Assembly: GCA_013792005.1 (NCBI GenBank)
Contig: VMSU01000223.1
Coordinates: 1 to 45,906, forward strand
DNA length: 45,906 nucleotides
DNA from: Desulfobulbaceae bacterium
Lineage (GTDB): Bacteria; Desulfobacterota; Desulfobulbia; Desulfobulbales; VMSU01
Direction of reading: 5' to 3'
This document shows positions 32,834 through 43,029 of the stretch, one piece after another (positions within the stretch are counted from its first letter, which is position 1; each line of letters begins with the position of its first letter). The position numbers and the translations under genes were made by a program. The notes under the pieces were generated by a model that saw only the letters and a program-made list of their open reading frames with translations, was not told the DNA's origin and did no database searches.

Positions 32834-34725
32834 TTTTTAGGATACCCCATACCGTGCAGAGTCTCGGTGATCTCGTCAAGAATAACCGGATCGTCGATGG
32901 TCGAGGGCATCCGATACTCCTTACCATTGACAATGGCCCTCATGGTACCCCGGAGAATTTTGCCGGAACGGGTCTTGGGCAACCGGTTGACCACCGCGGT
33001 CTCCTTGTAGCAGGCAATGGGTCCAATCTGTTCCCGCATCATCTTGGCCAGGGATTTCTTCAACTCCTCACAATCGGGGTTGACTCCATCTTTTAAAACC
33101 ACCAGACCCACCGGCAGCTGACCCTTGAGGGTGTCGTCGGCGCCAAAGACCGCGCACTCGGCCACGGCAGGATGAGTGGCGATAACCTCCTCCATAGCGC
33201 CAGTGGAAAGCCTATGGCCGGCGATATTGATAACATCGTCCACCCTACCCATAACATAGAGATAGCCATCTTCGTCCTTATACCCGCTGTCACTGGTTTC
33301 ATAATACCCTGGGAACCGACCCATATAGGCGCTGATAAACTTCTCATCGGCCTGATACAAGGTGGGCAGGGTACCGGGAGGCAAGGGCAATTTAATGACC
33401 ACATACCCTTCGTCGTGAGGACCCATCTCCTTGCCCTGATCATTGAGGATACGGACGTCGTATCCCGGCACGGCCACGGTCGGTGAGCCCGGCTTGATCG
33501 GCAACTGCTCGATGCCCATACAGTTAGCGGCGATTGGCCAGCCCGTTTCCGTCTGCCACCAATGGTCCACCACCGGCCTTTTGAGGATCTTTCTCGCCCA
33601 GTGATAGGTATCAGGGTCGAGCCGTTCCCCTGCCAGGAAGAGGTACTTAAGATCAGACAGATCGTACTCCTTAGTGTACTCCCCGTCCGGGTCCTCCTTC
33701 TTGATCGCCCGGATAGCCGTCGGCGCCGTAAACAGCACACGAACTCCGTGTTGCGAGATGACCCGCCAGAAGGCGCCAGGGTCCGGGGTGCCGATGGGCT
33801 TTCCCTCATAAAGGACAGTGGTACAGCCACGGAATAGAGGAGCATAGATGATATAGGAATGCCCCACTACCCAACCAACATCAGAGGCAGCCCAGAAGAC
33901 ATCGCCGGCCCTCACGTCATAGATATTCTCCATGCTCCAGTGGAGGGCCACCGCATGTCCGCCATTATCACGGACCACCCCCTTAGGCTGGCCAGTGGTG
34001 CCCGAGGTGTAGAGGATATACAGTGGATCGGTGGCCAGAACCGGCACACAGTCAGCAGGTGTCGCCTTAGCGCAAATATCGTCCCAACCGAAATCACGGC
34101 CCTCCAGCAACGGGGCCTTCACTTGGGGCCGCTGATAGATCACCACCTTCTCCGGCTTATGATCGGCAAGAGTGATCGCCTTGTCCAGGAGCGGTTTATA
34201 CTCAAGCAGCTTCTTACCTTCAATCGCCCCCGAGGCAGAGACGATGACCTTAGGTTTGGAGTGATCGATACGAAGGGCAAGTTCATGGGGAGCAAAACCG
34301 CCAAAGACCACCGAATGAACGGCGCCGATCCTGGCACAGGCGAGCATGGCGATGGCCGCTTGAGGGATCATCGGCATATAAATGATCACGGTGTCACCCT
34401 TCACGATGCCAAAATCACGGAGCGCACCGGCAAAGGTGGCCACCAGATCCCGCAACTCCCGATAGGTGTATTTTTCGATGGTTCTGGTTACCGGGCTATC
34501 ATAAATCAAAGCGACCTGATCGGCGCGGCCCCTGGCCACGTGCCGATCCACGGCATTGTAGCAGGTATTGAGTTCTCCTCCGGCAAACCAGCGATAAAAC
34601 GGGGGCCGGGCATCGTCTAAGACCTTATCCCAGGACTTGTGCCAGTCAATGCCCTCTGCTGCTTTGGCCCAAAATGCCTCCGGATCCTCAATACTTTTAG
34701 TAATGATCTCTTGATACCTGCCCAT
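32830..34725 (-). CDS. prpE: Propionyl-CoA (acyl-CoA) synthetase, AMP-forming
   Basis: This 631-residue acyl-adenylate-forming enzyme activates propionate (or acetate) with ATP and CoA. Motifs include YTSGTTGQPKGVVRDNGG, WWQTETGWPI, YKDEDGYLYVMGR and the C-terminal catalytic lysine in TRSGKILRGTM. The GVVRDNGGHAVAL stretch resembles PrpE more than Acs. As first gene of the propionate run it fits a propionate-activating role. The ATG follows GGAGGG. It is divergent from sdhC across a 383-base gap. Confidence 0.9.
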   Translation of the reverse strand: MGRYQEIITKSIEDPEAFWAKAAEGIDWHKSWDKVLDDARPPFYRWFAGGELNTCYNAVDRHVARGRADQVALIYDSPVTRTIEKYTYRELRDLVATFAGALRDFGIVKGDTVIIYMPMIPQAAIAMLACARIGAVHSVVFGGFAPHELALRIDHSKPKVIVSASGAIEGKKLLEYKPLLDKAITLADHKPEKVVIYQRPQVKAPLLEGRDFGWDDICAKATPADCVPVLATDPLYILYTSGTTGQPKGVVRDNGGHAVALHWSMENIYDVRAGDVFWAASDVGWVVGHSYIIYAPLFRGCTTVLYEGKPIGTPDPGAFWRVISQHGVRVLFTAPTAIRAIKKEDPDGEYTKEYDLSDLKYLFLAGERLDPDTYHWARKILKRPVVDHWWQTETGWPIAANCMGIEQLPIKPGSPTVAVPGYDVRILNDQGKEMGPHDEGYVVIKLPLPPGTLPTLYQADEKFISAYMGRFPGYYETSDSGYKDEDGYLYVMGRVDDVINIAGHRLSTGAMEEVIATHPAVAECAVFGADDTLKGQLPVGLVVLKDGVNPDCEELKKSLAKMMREQIGPIACYKETAVVNRLPKTRSGKILRGTMRAIVNGKEYRMPSTIDDPVILDEITETLHGMGYPKK

Positions 34726-35108
34726 CCCTTGCCCTCCGCCAGCGATCCATTAAAATCATCCGTATCCGTGCCAAAACCACGCATCTTTGGCTTAAATACC
34801 ATCTCACCGACACCGCCTCTCGACCAGCCAGATCCCACATGGTATCACTACGGGTTTATACCTATATCCTCTCCGAATTACTCTACCCCGAGAAAGATGT
34901 CAAGACTGCGAAACAGAATAAAAATTTATTCCTCAGCAGCACTCATTTCTGTTTATTTCCAAAGGAGCTTTGCGTATAGTCAAGGCTTTATGATGTCATG
35001 GAGTTAGTTGCCAGCCCGTCATGTTGGGGAATAGTTCACCCCGTTAGGGCAACGATGGCGGCACAATAGCATCCTACATCGTCACATCAACAACCAAAAC
35101 AGCAAACC
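34726..35108. other. Divergent control region between the propionate genes and sdhCAB
   Basis: This 383-base gap probably holds promoters for both directions. A perfect TTGACA lies on the minus strand (34903-34898) but its best -10 at 17 bases (TAATTC) is poor. On the plus strand TATAGT (34975-34980) has only a weak -35. No gene, hairpin terminator or recognised riboswitch was found. Confidence 0.35.
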
Positions 35109-35756
35109 ATGTCATTGCCCCTGTCACTCATCCAAACCTCGCTTGGCAAAAAGTACCTCTCTGCCGGCACCGGTTTCCTGCTCGGCCTCTTCCTCGTCGT
35201 CCATCTGATCGGCAATGCCACTGCATTCTTCGGTCGTGACGCCTATAACGCCTATGCCTCCCACCTCCACACCTTAGGTCCATTCCTTAAGGTTCCAGAG
35301 ACCATCCTCGCTCTGATCTTTTGCATCCACGTCTTAACCGCCGTGCTCCTGTTCATTGAAAACCGCAAAGCCAGGCCCTGTCGTTACGCGGTCAGCGCAA
35401 CAACAACTACCAGATTACCGTCAACCACCATGCCCTACTCCGGGGTTGTTATCCTGATCTTCATCCTGGCACACCTCTTTCAATTCCACTTCACAAAACA
35501 CACGACACCCATCGCAGAACTGGTCAGAAGAGCCCTTTCCCAACCGGCAATCGGCCTATTTTATCTCCTCGCACTCACTGCCTTGGGGCTCCACCTGAGC
35601 CACGGCTTCTGGAGCCTGTTACAATCTTTCGGAATCAACCATCCTCGATACAACAACTTTTTTGTTCTTTCCGGCCTGGGGAGCGGCATCCTCATCAGCA
35701 CAGTCTTCATGCTGATTGTCATTCTCTGCCTCTTTTCCGACTCATTCCTGCTCTAA
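35109..35756 (+). CDS. sdhC: Succinate dehydrogenase/fumarate reductase di-haem cytochrome b subunit
   Basis: This 215-residue membrane protein has five helices and several His residues suited to binding two b haems (VVHLIGNATAFF, CIHVLTAVLLF, LAHLFQFHFTKH, LHLSHGFWS). It is the single large anchor typical of type B enzymes, found in Bacteroidota, Campylobacterota and propionate-oxidising Desulfobacterota. Such anchors can use the proton gradient to drive the uphill electron transfer from succinate to menaquinone. It is followed 18 bases later by the flavoprotein gene. Confidence 0.9.
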   Translation: MSLPLSLIQTSLGKKYLSAGTGFLLGLFLVVHLIGNATAFFGRDAYNAYASHLHTLGPFLKVPETILALIFCIHVLTAVLLFIENRKARPCRYAVSATTTTRLPSTTMPYSGVVILIFILAHLFQFHFTKHTTPIAELVRRALSQPAIGLFYLLALTALGLHLSHGFWSLLQSFGINHPRYNNFFVLSGLGSGILISTVFMLIVILCLFSDSFLL

Positions 35757-35774
35757 CCAACAAGGACCACCGCT

Positions 35775-37687
<1,913 letters not shown>

Positions 37688-37691
<4 letters not shown>

Positions 37692-38449
37692 AATCAATCT
37701 CCCTAACTCTCAAGATCTGGCGGCAAGCAGGGGCCGATGCGCCCGGCGCCTTCCAGACCTTGGAGACCGGACAACTCTCTACCGACATGTCCTTTCTTGA
37801 GATGCTCGACGTGATCAACGAACGTCTCATTACCACCAACCAGGCCCCAGTGGCCTTTGACCATGATTGCCGTGAAGGGATCTGCGGCATGTGCGGGTCT
37901 GTGGTCAACGGAGAGCCCCACGGACCCGAGAAACGAACAACCCTCTGCCAACTCCACCTGCGCCATTTTACCGACGGATCAACACTGGTAATTGAGCCTT
38001 TCCGGGCCAGATCGTTTCCGGTAATCAAGGACCTGATCGTCAACCGCAGCGCCTTTGACAACATCATTGCCGAGGGCGGCTATGTCTCGGTCAACACCGG
38101 CAGCGCCCCGGACGCCAATGCCACGCCAGTCTCAACAAGCCGGGCAGAGCAGGCCCTGGATGCAGCGGAGTGCATTGGCTGCGGGGCGTGTGTGGCGGCC
38201 TGCCCTAACGCCGCAGCCATGCTCTTTGTCGGGGCCAAAATCTCCCATTTGGCCCTGCTTCCCCAAGGCGATCCCGAACGTAACCGCCGGGTCATCGCCA
38301 TGGTGCGCAAGATGGACCAACTGGGGTTTGGTAACTGCTCGAATGAACGCCGCTGTGAAGACGTCTGCCCCAAAGGGGTTGCCATCAGCAACATCGCCCG
38401 GATGAATCGCGAGTTTTTACGGGCCATTACTTTGACAGACAAGGGGTGA
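37688..38449 (+). CDS. sdhB: Succinate dehydrogenase/fumarate reductase iron-sulfur subunit
   Basis: This 253-residue protein holds three clusters: [2Fe-2S] through [10 protein letters not shown] and the later TLCQLHL cysteine, [4Fe-4S] through [12 protein letters not shown], and [3Fe-4S] through [12 protein letters not shown]. It passes electrons from SdhA to the cytochrome b subunit. It overlaps sdhA by four bases. Confidence 0.95.
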
Positions 38450-38492
38450 GAAAAAATTACGATTTACTCATGATCAATTGAGGAGAGGAAAA

Positions 38493-39347
38493 ATGAAGAG
38501 TTTACAAGTCGGAACATACGAAATTTTCTGGTTAAACGGCGGGGCCTTTGAGCTGGATGGCGGGACCATGTTCGGGCCGGTTCCCAAGATCATCTGGTCA
38601 AAGCGGTACCCGGTTGACCAGGAAAACTATATCCGACTGGTTGCCACCCCCCTACTGATCAAGGGACCAGGGGTTACGATTCTGATAGAAAGCGGCATCG
38701 GCAACAAGCTCACTGACAAGCAACGCAAGATCTTTCGAATCCAGCAAGAATGGGATCTCCCCGCCGAATTATCATCCTTGGGCATCGACAGACAAGACAT
38801 CGATACCGTGATCCTGACCCACGGTGACTGGGATCATGCCAGCGGCATTGTGATGCACAACCAGGAAGAAAAACCAGAACTGACCTTTGCCAATGCTCGC
38901 CACTACCTGCAGCGTAGCGAGTGGGACGATATCCGCCGGCCGAACACTCGAGCCGCCAGCAGTTACTGGCCACACAACTTCGACCTGCTGGCCGAGAGTG
39001 ACAATCTCATTTTAGTGGATGACGAGGTCATCGTTGCCCCCGGCATTACCCTCTGCCGCACCGGTGGTCATACCAGGGGGCACCAGGCCATAAAAATCGA
39101 CTCCGAAGGCCAACGCGCAATCCATATGGGCGACCTGATGCCAACCCATGCCCACCTCAACCCCTTATGGGTGATGGCCTACGACAACTACCCACTTGAG
39201 GTGATCGATCGCAAGCGGGAACTCACCAAATGGGCAGTGAATGCTGAAGCCTGGGTTTTATTTTACCACAACCCCTTTCTTTCTGCCTGCTGCTTCTCCC
39301 CAGAGGGCACGATTACCAAACAATGGCCCCCTGCTGCCGATACGTAA
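38493..39347 (+). CDS. Metallo-beta-lactamase-fold hydrolase
   Basis: This 284-residue MBL-fold protein has the metal-binding motif as THGDWDHASG, in which Asp replaces the second His of the usual HxHxDH, then GGHTRGHQA and HMGDLMPTHAH as later ligand regions. The variant is also seen in some lactonase-like and organophosphate-hydrolase-like members, so the substrate cannot be named. The ATG at 38493 has GAGGAG upstream. It lies 43 bases after sdhB on the same strand and may be cotranscribed, with no obvious link to succinate oxidation. Confidence 0.82.
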   Translation: MKSLQVGTYEIFWLNGGAFELDGGTMFGPVPKIIWSKRYPVDQENYIRLVATPLLIKGPGVTILIESGIGNKLTDKQRKIFRIQQEWDLPAELSSLGIDRQDIDTVILTHGDWDHASGIVMHNQEEKPELTFANARHYLQRSEWDDIRRPNTRAASSYWPHNFDLLAESDNLILVDDEVIVAPGITLCRTGGHTRGHQAIKIDSEGQRAIHMGDLMPTHAHLNPLWVMAYDNYPLEVIDRKRELTKWAVNAEAWVLFYHNPFLSACCFSPEGTITKQWPPAADT

Positions 39348-39416
39348 GATCGTGGCTCTTAACTATTTTCAGCTAACTCTTCCGAAGGAAAGGAACAAGA
39401 ACTCATTTTCAATGCC

Positions 39417-39481
39417 ATGTTCCCTTCGGCTCCGCTCAGGGAACGGTCCCGCGATAATCGTTCCAGAGCAGAAGGGAACAT
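39417..39481. repeat. Second CCCTTCGGCTCCGCTCAG palindrome
   Basis: An imperfect palindrome with arms at 39417-39445 and 39459-39481 shares the 18-base core CCCTTCGGCTCCGCTCAG with the element at 25236-25306. The outer bases differ between the two copies (ATGTT here, CTCTCC there), yet each copy is self-complementary at its ends. It lies between two convergent genes and could work as a transcription stop. The rest of the 39348-39613 gap shows nothing notable. Confidence 0.75.
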
Positions 39482-39613
39482 GATAAAAAAAGCCGTGGTA
39501 CGGTTGCCAACAAAAAATCTGGGAATAGTCTAGAGCCACATTTAAGATTCACAGCGCCATGACTCGATCACGCCAGAGAAATTCAAGACAGGACACTCAG
39601 GACAGCTCAGACA

Positions 39614-40504
39614 TTACGAAGAGAGCTGGTCCGAGTCACTGACCCCCAGCGCCTCATAAATTTTTAGTATTTCTGATGAATTATTAAGCGTATAGAAGTG
39701 AATTCCGCGCACCCCGTGATCCAACAAATCGCGTACCTGCTCGGTTGCCCAATGGACACCGACCTTAGCCACCTGCTCGTCACTCCCGGCCCGTTCCACC
39801 GCCTTCAACAGCTTGGCAGGAATCCTTGACCCTGCTGCCAATTCAGCCATCCTGACCATCCCCTGCCGACTGGTAATCGGCATGATGCCTGCGATAATCG
39901 GCACCGTGATTCCGGCCAACTCACACCGCCCGCAAAAATCATAGAAATCACGATTATCAAAAAAAAGCTGGGCGACAATATAATCAGCCCCGGCATCGAC
40001 CTTAGCCTTCAAGTACTCAATTTCACGTAAGCGGTTGGGGGTGCCAGGGTGACCTTCAGGAAATCCCGCCACCCCAACGCACATATTCGGGAAATTCTCC
40101 TTAATAAACGCCACCAGTTCAGCAGCATAGAGAAAGCCATCTTTAGGCTGCACAGAATCCTCCTGGCCCTTAGGAGGATCACCACGCAAGGCCAGAATAT
40201 TTTCCACCCCACTCTGCTGAAAACGATCCAGAATCGATCGCATCTCACCTTGAGAGTGTCCAACACAGGTAAGATGCGAAACCACGGTAATATTGGTCTC
40301 CCTCTGAATTCTCCCCACCAGATTATGGGTATGCTCCCTGGTCGTCCCTCCCGCCCCATAAGTCACACTCAGATATGCAGGCTTTAAAGGTATCAGCTCA
40401 GCTATGCTCATAAACAAACGCTCCCAACCATCATCGGTCTTGGGCGGGAAAAATTCCAAACTCATCGTCGGCTGTCGCCGAGCAATAATATCCTTGACCA
40501 ACAT
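39614..40504 (-). CDS. metF: Methylenetetrahydrofolate reductase
   Basis: This 296-residue FAD-dependent TIM-barrel enzyme reduces 5,10-methylene- to 5-methyl-tetrahydrofolate for methionine synthesis or one-carbon metabolism. Motifs include MSLEFFPPK, AYLSVTYGAGG, SHLTCVGHS, ILALRGDPPKG, ADYIVAQLFFD and GIMPITS. The ATG at 40504 follows GGGGAG with good spacing; an in-frame start 24 codons upstream gives an unlikely Trp/Phe-rich extension. No zinc-finger MetV partner is adjacent. Confidence 0.93.
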   Translation of the reverse strand: MLVKDIIARRQPTMSLEFFPPKTDDGWERLFMSIAELIPLKPAYLSVTYGAGGTTREHTHNLVGRIQRETNITVVSHLTCVGHSQGEMRSILDRFQQSGVENILALRGDPPKGQEDSVQPKDGFLYAAELVAFIKENFPNMCVGVAGFPEGHPGTPNRLREIEYLKAKVDAGADYIVAQLFFDNRDFYDFCGRCELAGITVPIIAGIMPITSRQGMVRMAELAAGSRIPAKLLKAVERAGSDEQVAKVGVHWATEQVRDLLDHGVRGIHFYTLNNSSEILKIYEALGVSDSDQLSS

Positions 40505-40582
40505 CGTATCATCTCCCCAAAGTACGCTCATCATCCTGACCCAAAAACAGAACAGGCCAAGCTCAAACCATTCCACCCATCC

Positions 40583-40606
40583 GCCATCAAACTCTTTGTT
40601 GATGGC
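40583..40606. repeat. Small hairpin upstream of metF
   Basis: GCCATCAA (40583-40590) and TTGATGGC (40599-40606) form an eight-base inverted repeat with an eight-base loop, about 80 bases upstream of the metF start. It has no U-tract. It could be a leader hairpin or an operator. It does not match a SAM riboswitch that I recognise. Confidence 0.3.
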
Positions 40607-40708
40607 TCACGAATTCAATCGTTCATGTTTATGGGGTTAATAACGCGACCGCTCACGATAAGTCAAGTTTTTGCAACCCAATACCACCTCGGGCAAAGTA
40701 AAAAACAG

Positions 40709-40767
40709 CGTAACTGTCCAGCAGTGCCGCCGATGCCTAGCATCTGCGGCACTGCTGGACAGTTACG
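40709..40767. repeat. Long palindrome in the gene-poor region near the IS remnant
   Basis: Arms CGTAACTGTCCAGCAGTGCC... (40709-40730) and its complement (40746-40767) are perfect over 22 bases. The pairing continues through GATGC/GCATC with one mismatch around a three-base centre. Just downstream are a CCACCTT/AAGGTGG hairpin (40781-40804) and a further inverted copy of the end (GGATAGTTAC, 40803-40812). The nested inverted ends look like insertion-sequence termini or a MITE. Confidence 0.7.
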
Positions 40768-40987
40768 GTTCTGGGCTTCGCCACCTTTCTGGATCAGAAG
40801 GTGGATAGTTACAAAACAGCTTTGAAAGCTCCTGTTGATGAAAATAATGCAAAATACCTCTTCGACGTTTTCTCTGGTATCTACGCTAGTTACGAATGCA
40901 TTTACAAGACTTTATTGATGCTGTCGAGTAGACCAGATTCTCCGACAAAACAATACATACTCGCCTAGTCTCTTATTGACGCCTGCC

Positions 40988-41069
40988 GCACGTGACAACT
41001 ACGTGCCTGCAATTTTTGTCTTGTCAGACCGTTGTCTCCCGCCCCTCACAGGTCTGATCAAGCACAGGC
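40988..41069. other. Hairpin-rich stretch of unknown nature
   Basis: GCACGT/ACGTGC (40988-41006) is followed by a longer imperfect stem. GCCTG (41005-41009) pairs with CAGGC (41065-41069), and CTTGTCAGACC (41020-41030) pairs with GGTCTGATCAAG (41051-41062) with a single bulge. It could be a structured RNA or an insertion-sequence end. No known RNA family is recognised. The remaining sequence of 40577-41114 holds no gene I can support. Confidence 0.35.
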
Positions 41070-41114
41070 GCGTTGCATTCGGCCTTTGATGAGGTTATAC
41101 TTTTTTTACCTTGA

Positions 41115-41420
41115 TTGCTCCTGTATAGTGATTGAGGACGTCAGTACGCATCAGAACTTTACCAAATCTCGATCCTAAAATCTGGCTTTGCCTGTAGCAT
41201 GAGTTGCAAAGAAAATTGCTGGGATAATGCCCCATCTGAAGGTTTTCTCCATCCACTTTTTACCGAATTGACCCATCACGAACGCTATGAGACCAGGGCC
41301 GAGGCGAAAAGTAATGTTTTCGAATACATTAAGGTCTTTTACAATCGCCAGAGGCGTCACGCAGCTACAAGGTATTTAAGTCCAGCTGTCCATGAGGCGG
41401 CTTATCAAAATGCTGCGTAA
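41115..41420 (+). pseudogene. Decayed IS3-family transposase, C-terminal part
   Basis: The frame reads LLLYSD, a TGA stop, then GRQYASELYQ, continuing through CSMSCKENCWDNAPSEGF and FYNRQRRHAA. This matches the integrase core of IS3-type transposases from the SDRGxQYAS Asp motif to the catalytic Glu region (normally CWDNAPMESF). The TGA at 41133 replaces the expected Arg of SDRG, and the N-terminal half and OrfA are missing. A further in-frame TGA lies at 41112. It is a dead remnant, 52 bases upstream of the haem-motif kinase. Confidence 0.85.
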
Positions 41421-41472
41421 TTATTTGTCCGGAAAAGTCTTAACAGATCATGCGACAGGAGATTGGAACGTG

Positions 41473-43017
41473 ATGAGAATATGGACCTCCATCCTTGGCA
41501 AATATACCTGTATCGCCGCGACCATTCTGCTGCTGCTCAGCAGCATGGTCATCTCCACTTTTTATCTGACCGAAGAGATTCAGGGCGAGGCAATGCGCAT
41601 TAACCTGGCAGGCCGCCAGCGCATGCATGTCTTTCACCTGGCCCTCCATGCCCATTTCCTGTTGAACAGTGACGACGTGATGCTGGGATCACTTCATCGC
41701 GCGGGATTAAAAAAGGCGCTTGGTGAATACGAACAAACGTTGCTTGGCCTGAGGACGGGAAGCCCCGAGTGTGATGTCACCCCGTCTTGTAAAGCATCAA
41801 CACATGATGTACTGAATAGACAGCTGGACAGTCTGATCACCCTGTGGAACGAGAAACAAAAGCCCCAGTTGCTGCAAATCATTGCTGATCCGATTCAAGT
41901 CTGGGAAGAGGGCGAAAAACGCTGTCACGGCTGTCATGACGCATTTATACCTCATTTTAAGAAGGTAGACGATTTTGTCTTTGCCCTGAGCACACACAAT
42001 GAGCAGGTGATACAACGATTCAATGTGCTGCGCTTCGGCATCTTGGTGGTATCAGCGCTTGCAGCGATTGCGATGGCTATTTTTATCAAGCAACAGATGA
42101 TTCTGCCAGTGCAAGAATTGTATGAGGCAACGGTTCGTTTGGAAAATGGAGATTTTTCCTGCGCGCTGGCGCCAAGGACCAATGACGAAATCGGCACCCT
42201 GGCCCTGGCCTTTAACCGGATGTCCACAACTCTTGCCCAAAGTTTCACTGAAAAAGAGGCCCTGGTCCAGCAGCGCACGGCGGAACTGCAAACTGCCAAT
42301 GAAGATTTAAGGACTTTTGCTTACACGGTTTCTCATGACCTGCGAGCGCCCTTACGCGCGATACAGGGGTTTGCAGAGGCCATCCGCGAGGATGGGCAAA
42401 GCCTTGATCTCCGGATCACTGAGCACCTAACTAACATCACCGCCGCCGCTGAGTTCATGGACAAGTTGATCCTCGATCTCCTGTCATACAGCCGAATATC
42501 CTACAAGGATATCCACATTGACCAGGTCGATACCGGTCAGCTATTCAAGGAGGTCGTGCAGGACTTGTCTTTTGAGATACAAAAAGTCGAAGGACAAGTA
42601 ACCATTGAAGGATGCCTGCCAGTGGTCATGGCCAATCATGGCATCCTGACCCAGATCACCATGAATCTACTCAGTAATGCCATCAAGTATGTCAAGGCTG
42701 GGACACCTCCCAGGATACAGGTATGGGCTCAGCACAATGGCGACAAGGTACGCCTGTTTGTCAAGGATAACGGAATTGGCATTGCCCCAGAAGACCAACA
42801 CCGGATTTTCGATGTCTTTGTCCGGCTGCACGGGATGGACAGTTATCCGGGAACAGGGATTGGACTAGCTACCGTCCACAGGGGAATTGAACGGCTGGGC
42901 GGCAGTTGCGGGGTAGAATCAATTCCAAGTCAGGGCAGCACGTTCTGGCTGGAGTTGTCTCCTGTTGATCCAGCTTGGCTGTCTATGGCGAATGATTCGC
43001 TTTGCACAGAACATTAA
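41473..43017 (+). CDS. Membrane sensor histidine kinase with a periplasmic CxxCH haem motif
   Basis: This 514-residue kinase has two membrane helices (about 13-33 and 187-206) around a periplasmic helical domain. That domain begins like NarX/PilJ-type sensors (MRINLAGRQRMHVFH) and contains CHGCH at 151-155, the attachment motif for c-type haem. Cytoplasmic parts are HAMP (about 207-260), a coiled coil, HisKA with VSHDLRAPL (His288) and HATPase (about 390-510; NLLSNAIKY, DNGIGIAPED, GTGIGLA). It probably senses redox or a haem ligand. AGGAG lies upstream; a GTG at 41470 is an alternative start with better spacing. The receiver-hybrid kinase begins 12 bases after it. Confidence 0.87.
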   Translation: MRIWTSILGKYTCIAATILLLLSSMVISTFYLTEEIQGEAMRINLAGRQRMHVFHLALHAHFLLNSDDVMLGSLHRAGLKKALGEYEQTLLGLRTGSPECDVTPSCKASTHDVLNRQLDSLITLWNEKQKPQLLQIIADPIQVWEEGEKRCHGCHDAFIPHFKKVDDFVFALSTHNEQVIQRFNVLRFGILVVSALAAIAMAIFIKQQMILPVQELYEATVRLENGDFSCALAPRTNDEIGTLALAFNRMSTTLAQSFTEKEALVQQRTAELQTANEDLRTFAYTVSHDLRAPLRAIQGFAEAIREDGQSLDLRITEHLTNITAAAEFMDKLILDLLSYSRISYKDIHIDQVDTGQLFKEVVQDLSFEIQKVEGQVTIEGCLPVVMANHGILTQITMNLLSNAIKYVKAGTPPRIQVWAQHNGDKVRLFVKDNGIGIAPEDQHRIFDVFVRLHGMDSYPGTGIGLATVHRGIERLGGSCGVESIPSQGSTFWLELSPVDPAWLSMANDSLCTEH

Positions 43018-43029
43018 GGAGGTAGTGGG

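Noticed and set aside
32830-34725. Annotation as acetyl-CoA synthetase (Acs)
   Set aside because: Sequence around the ATP loop and the propionate gene context favour a PrpE-type enzyme, although acetate use cannot be excluded.
40505-40640. SAM riboswitch upstream of metF
   Set aside because: Only a short 8-bp hairpin is present; the SAM-I and SAM-II core motifs are missing.
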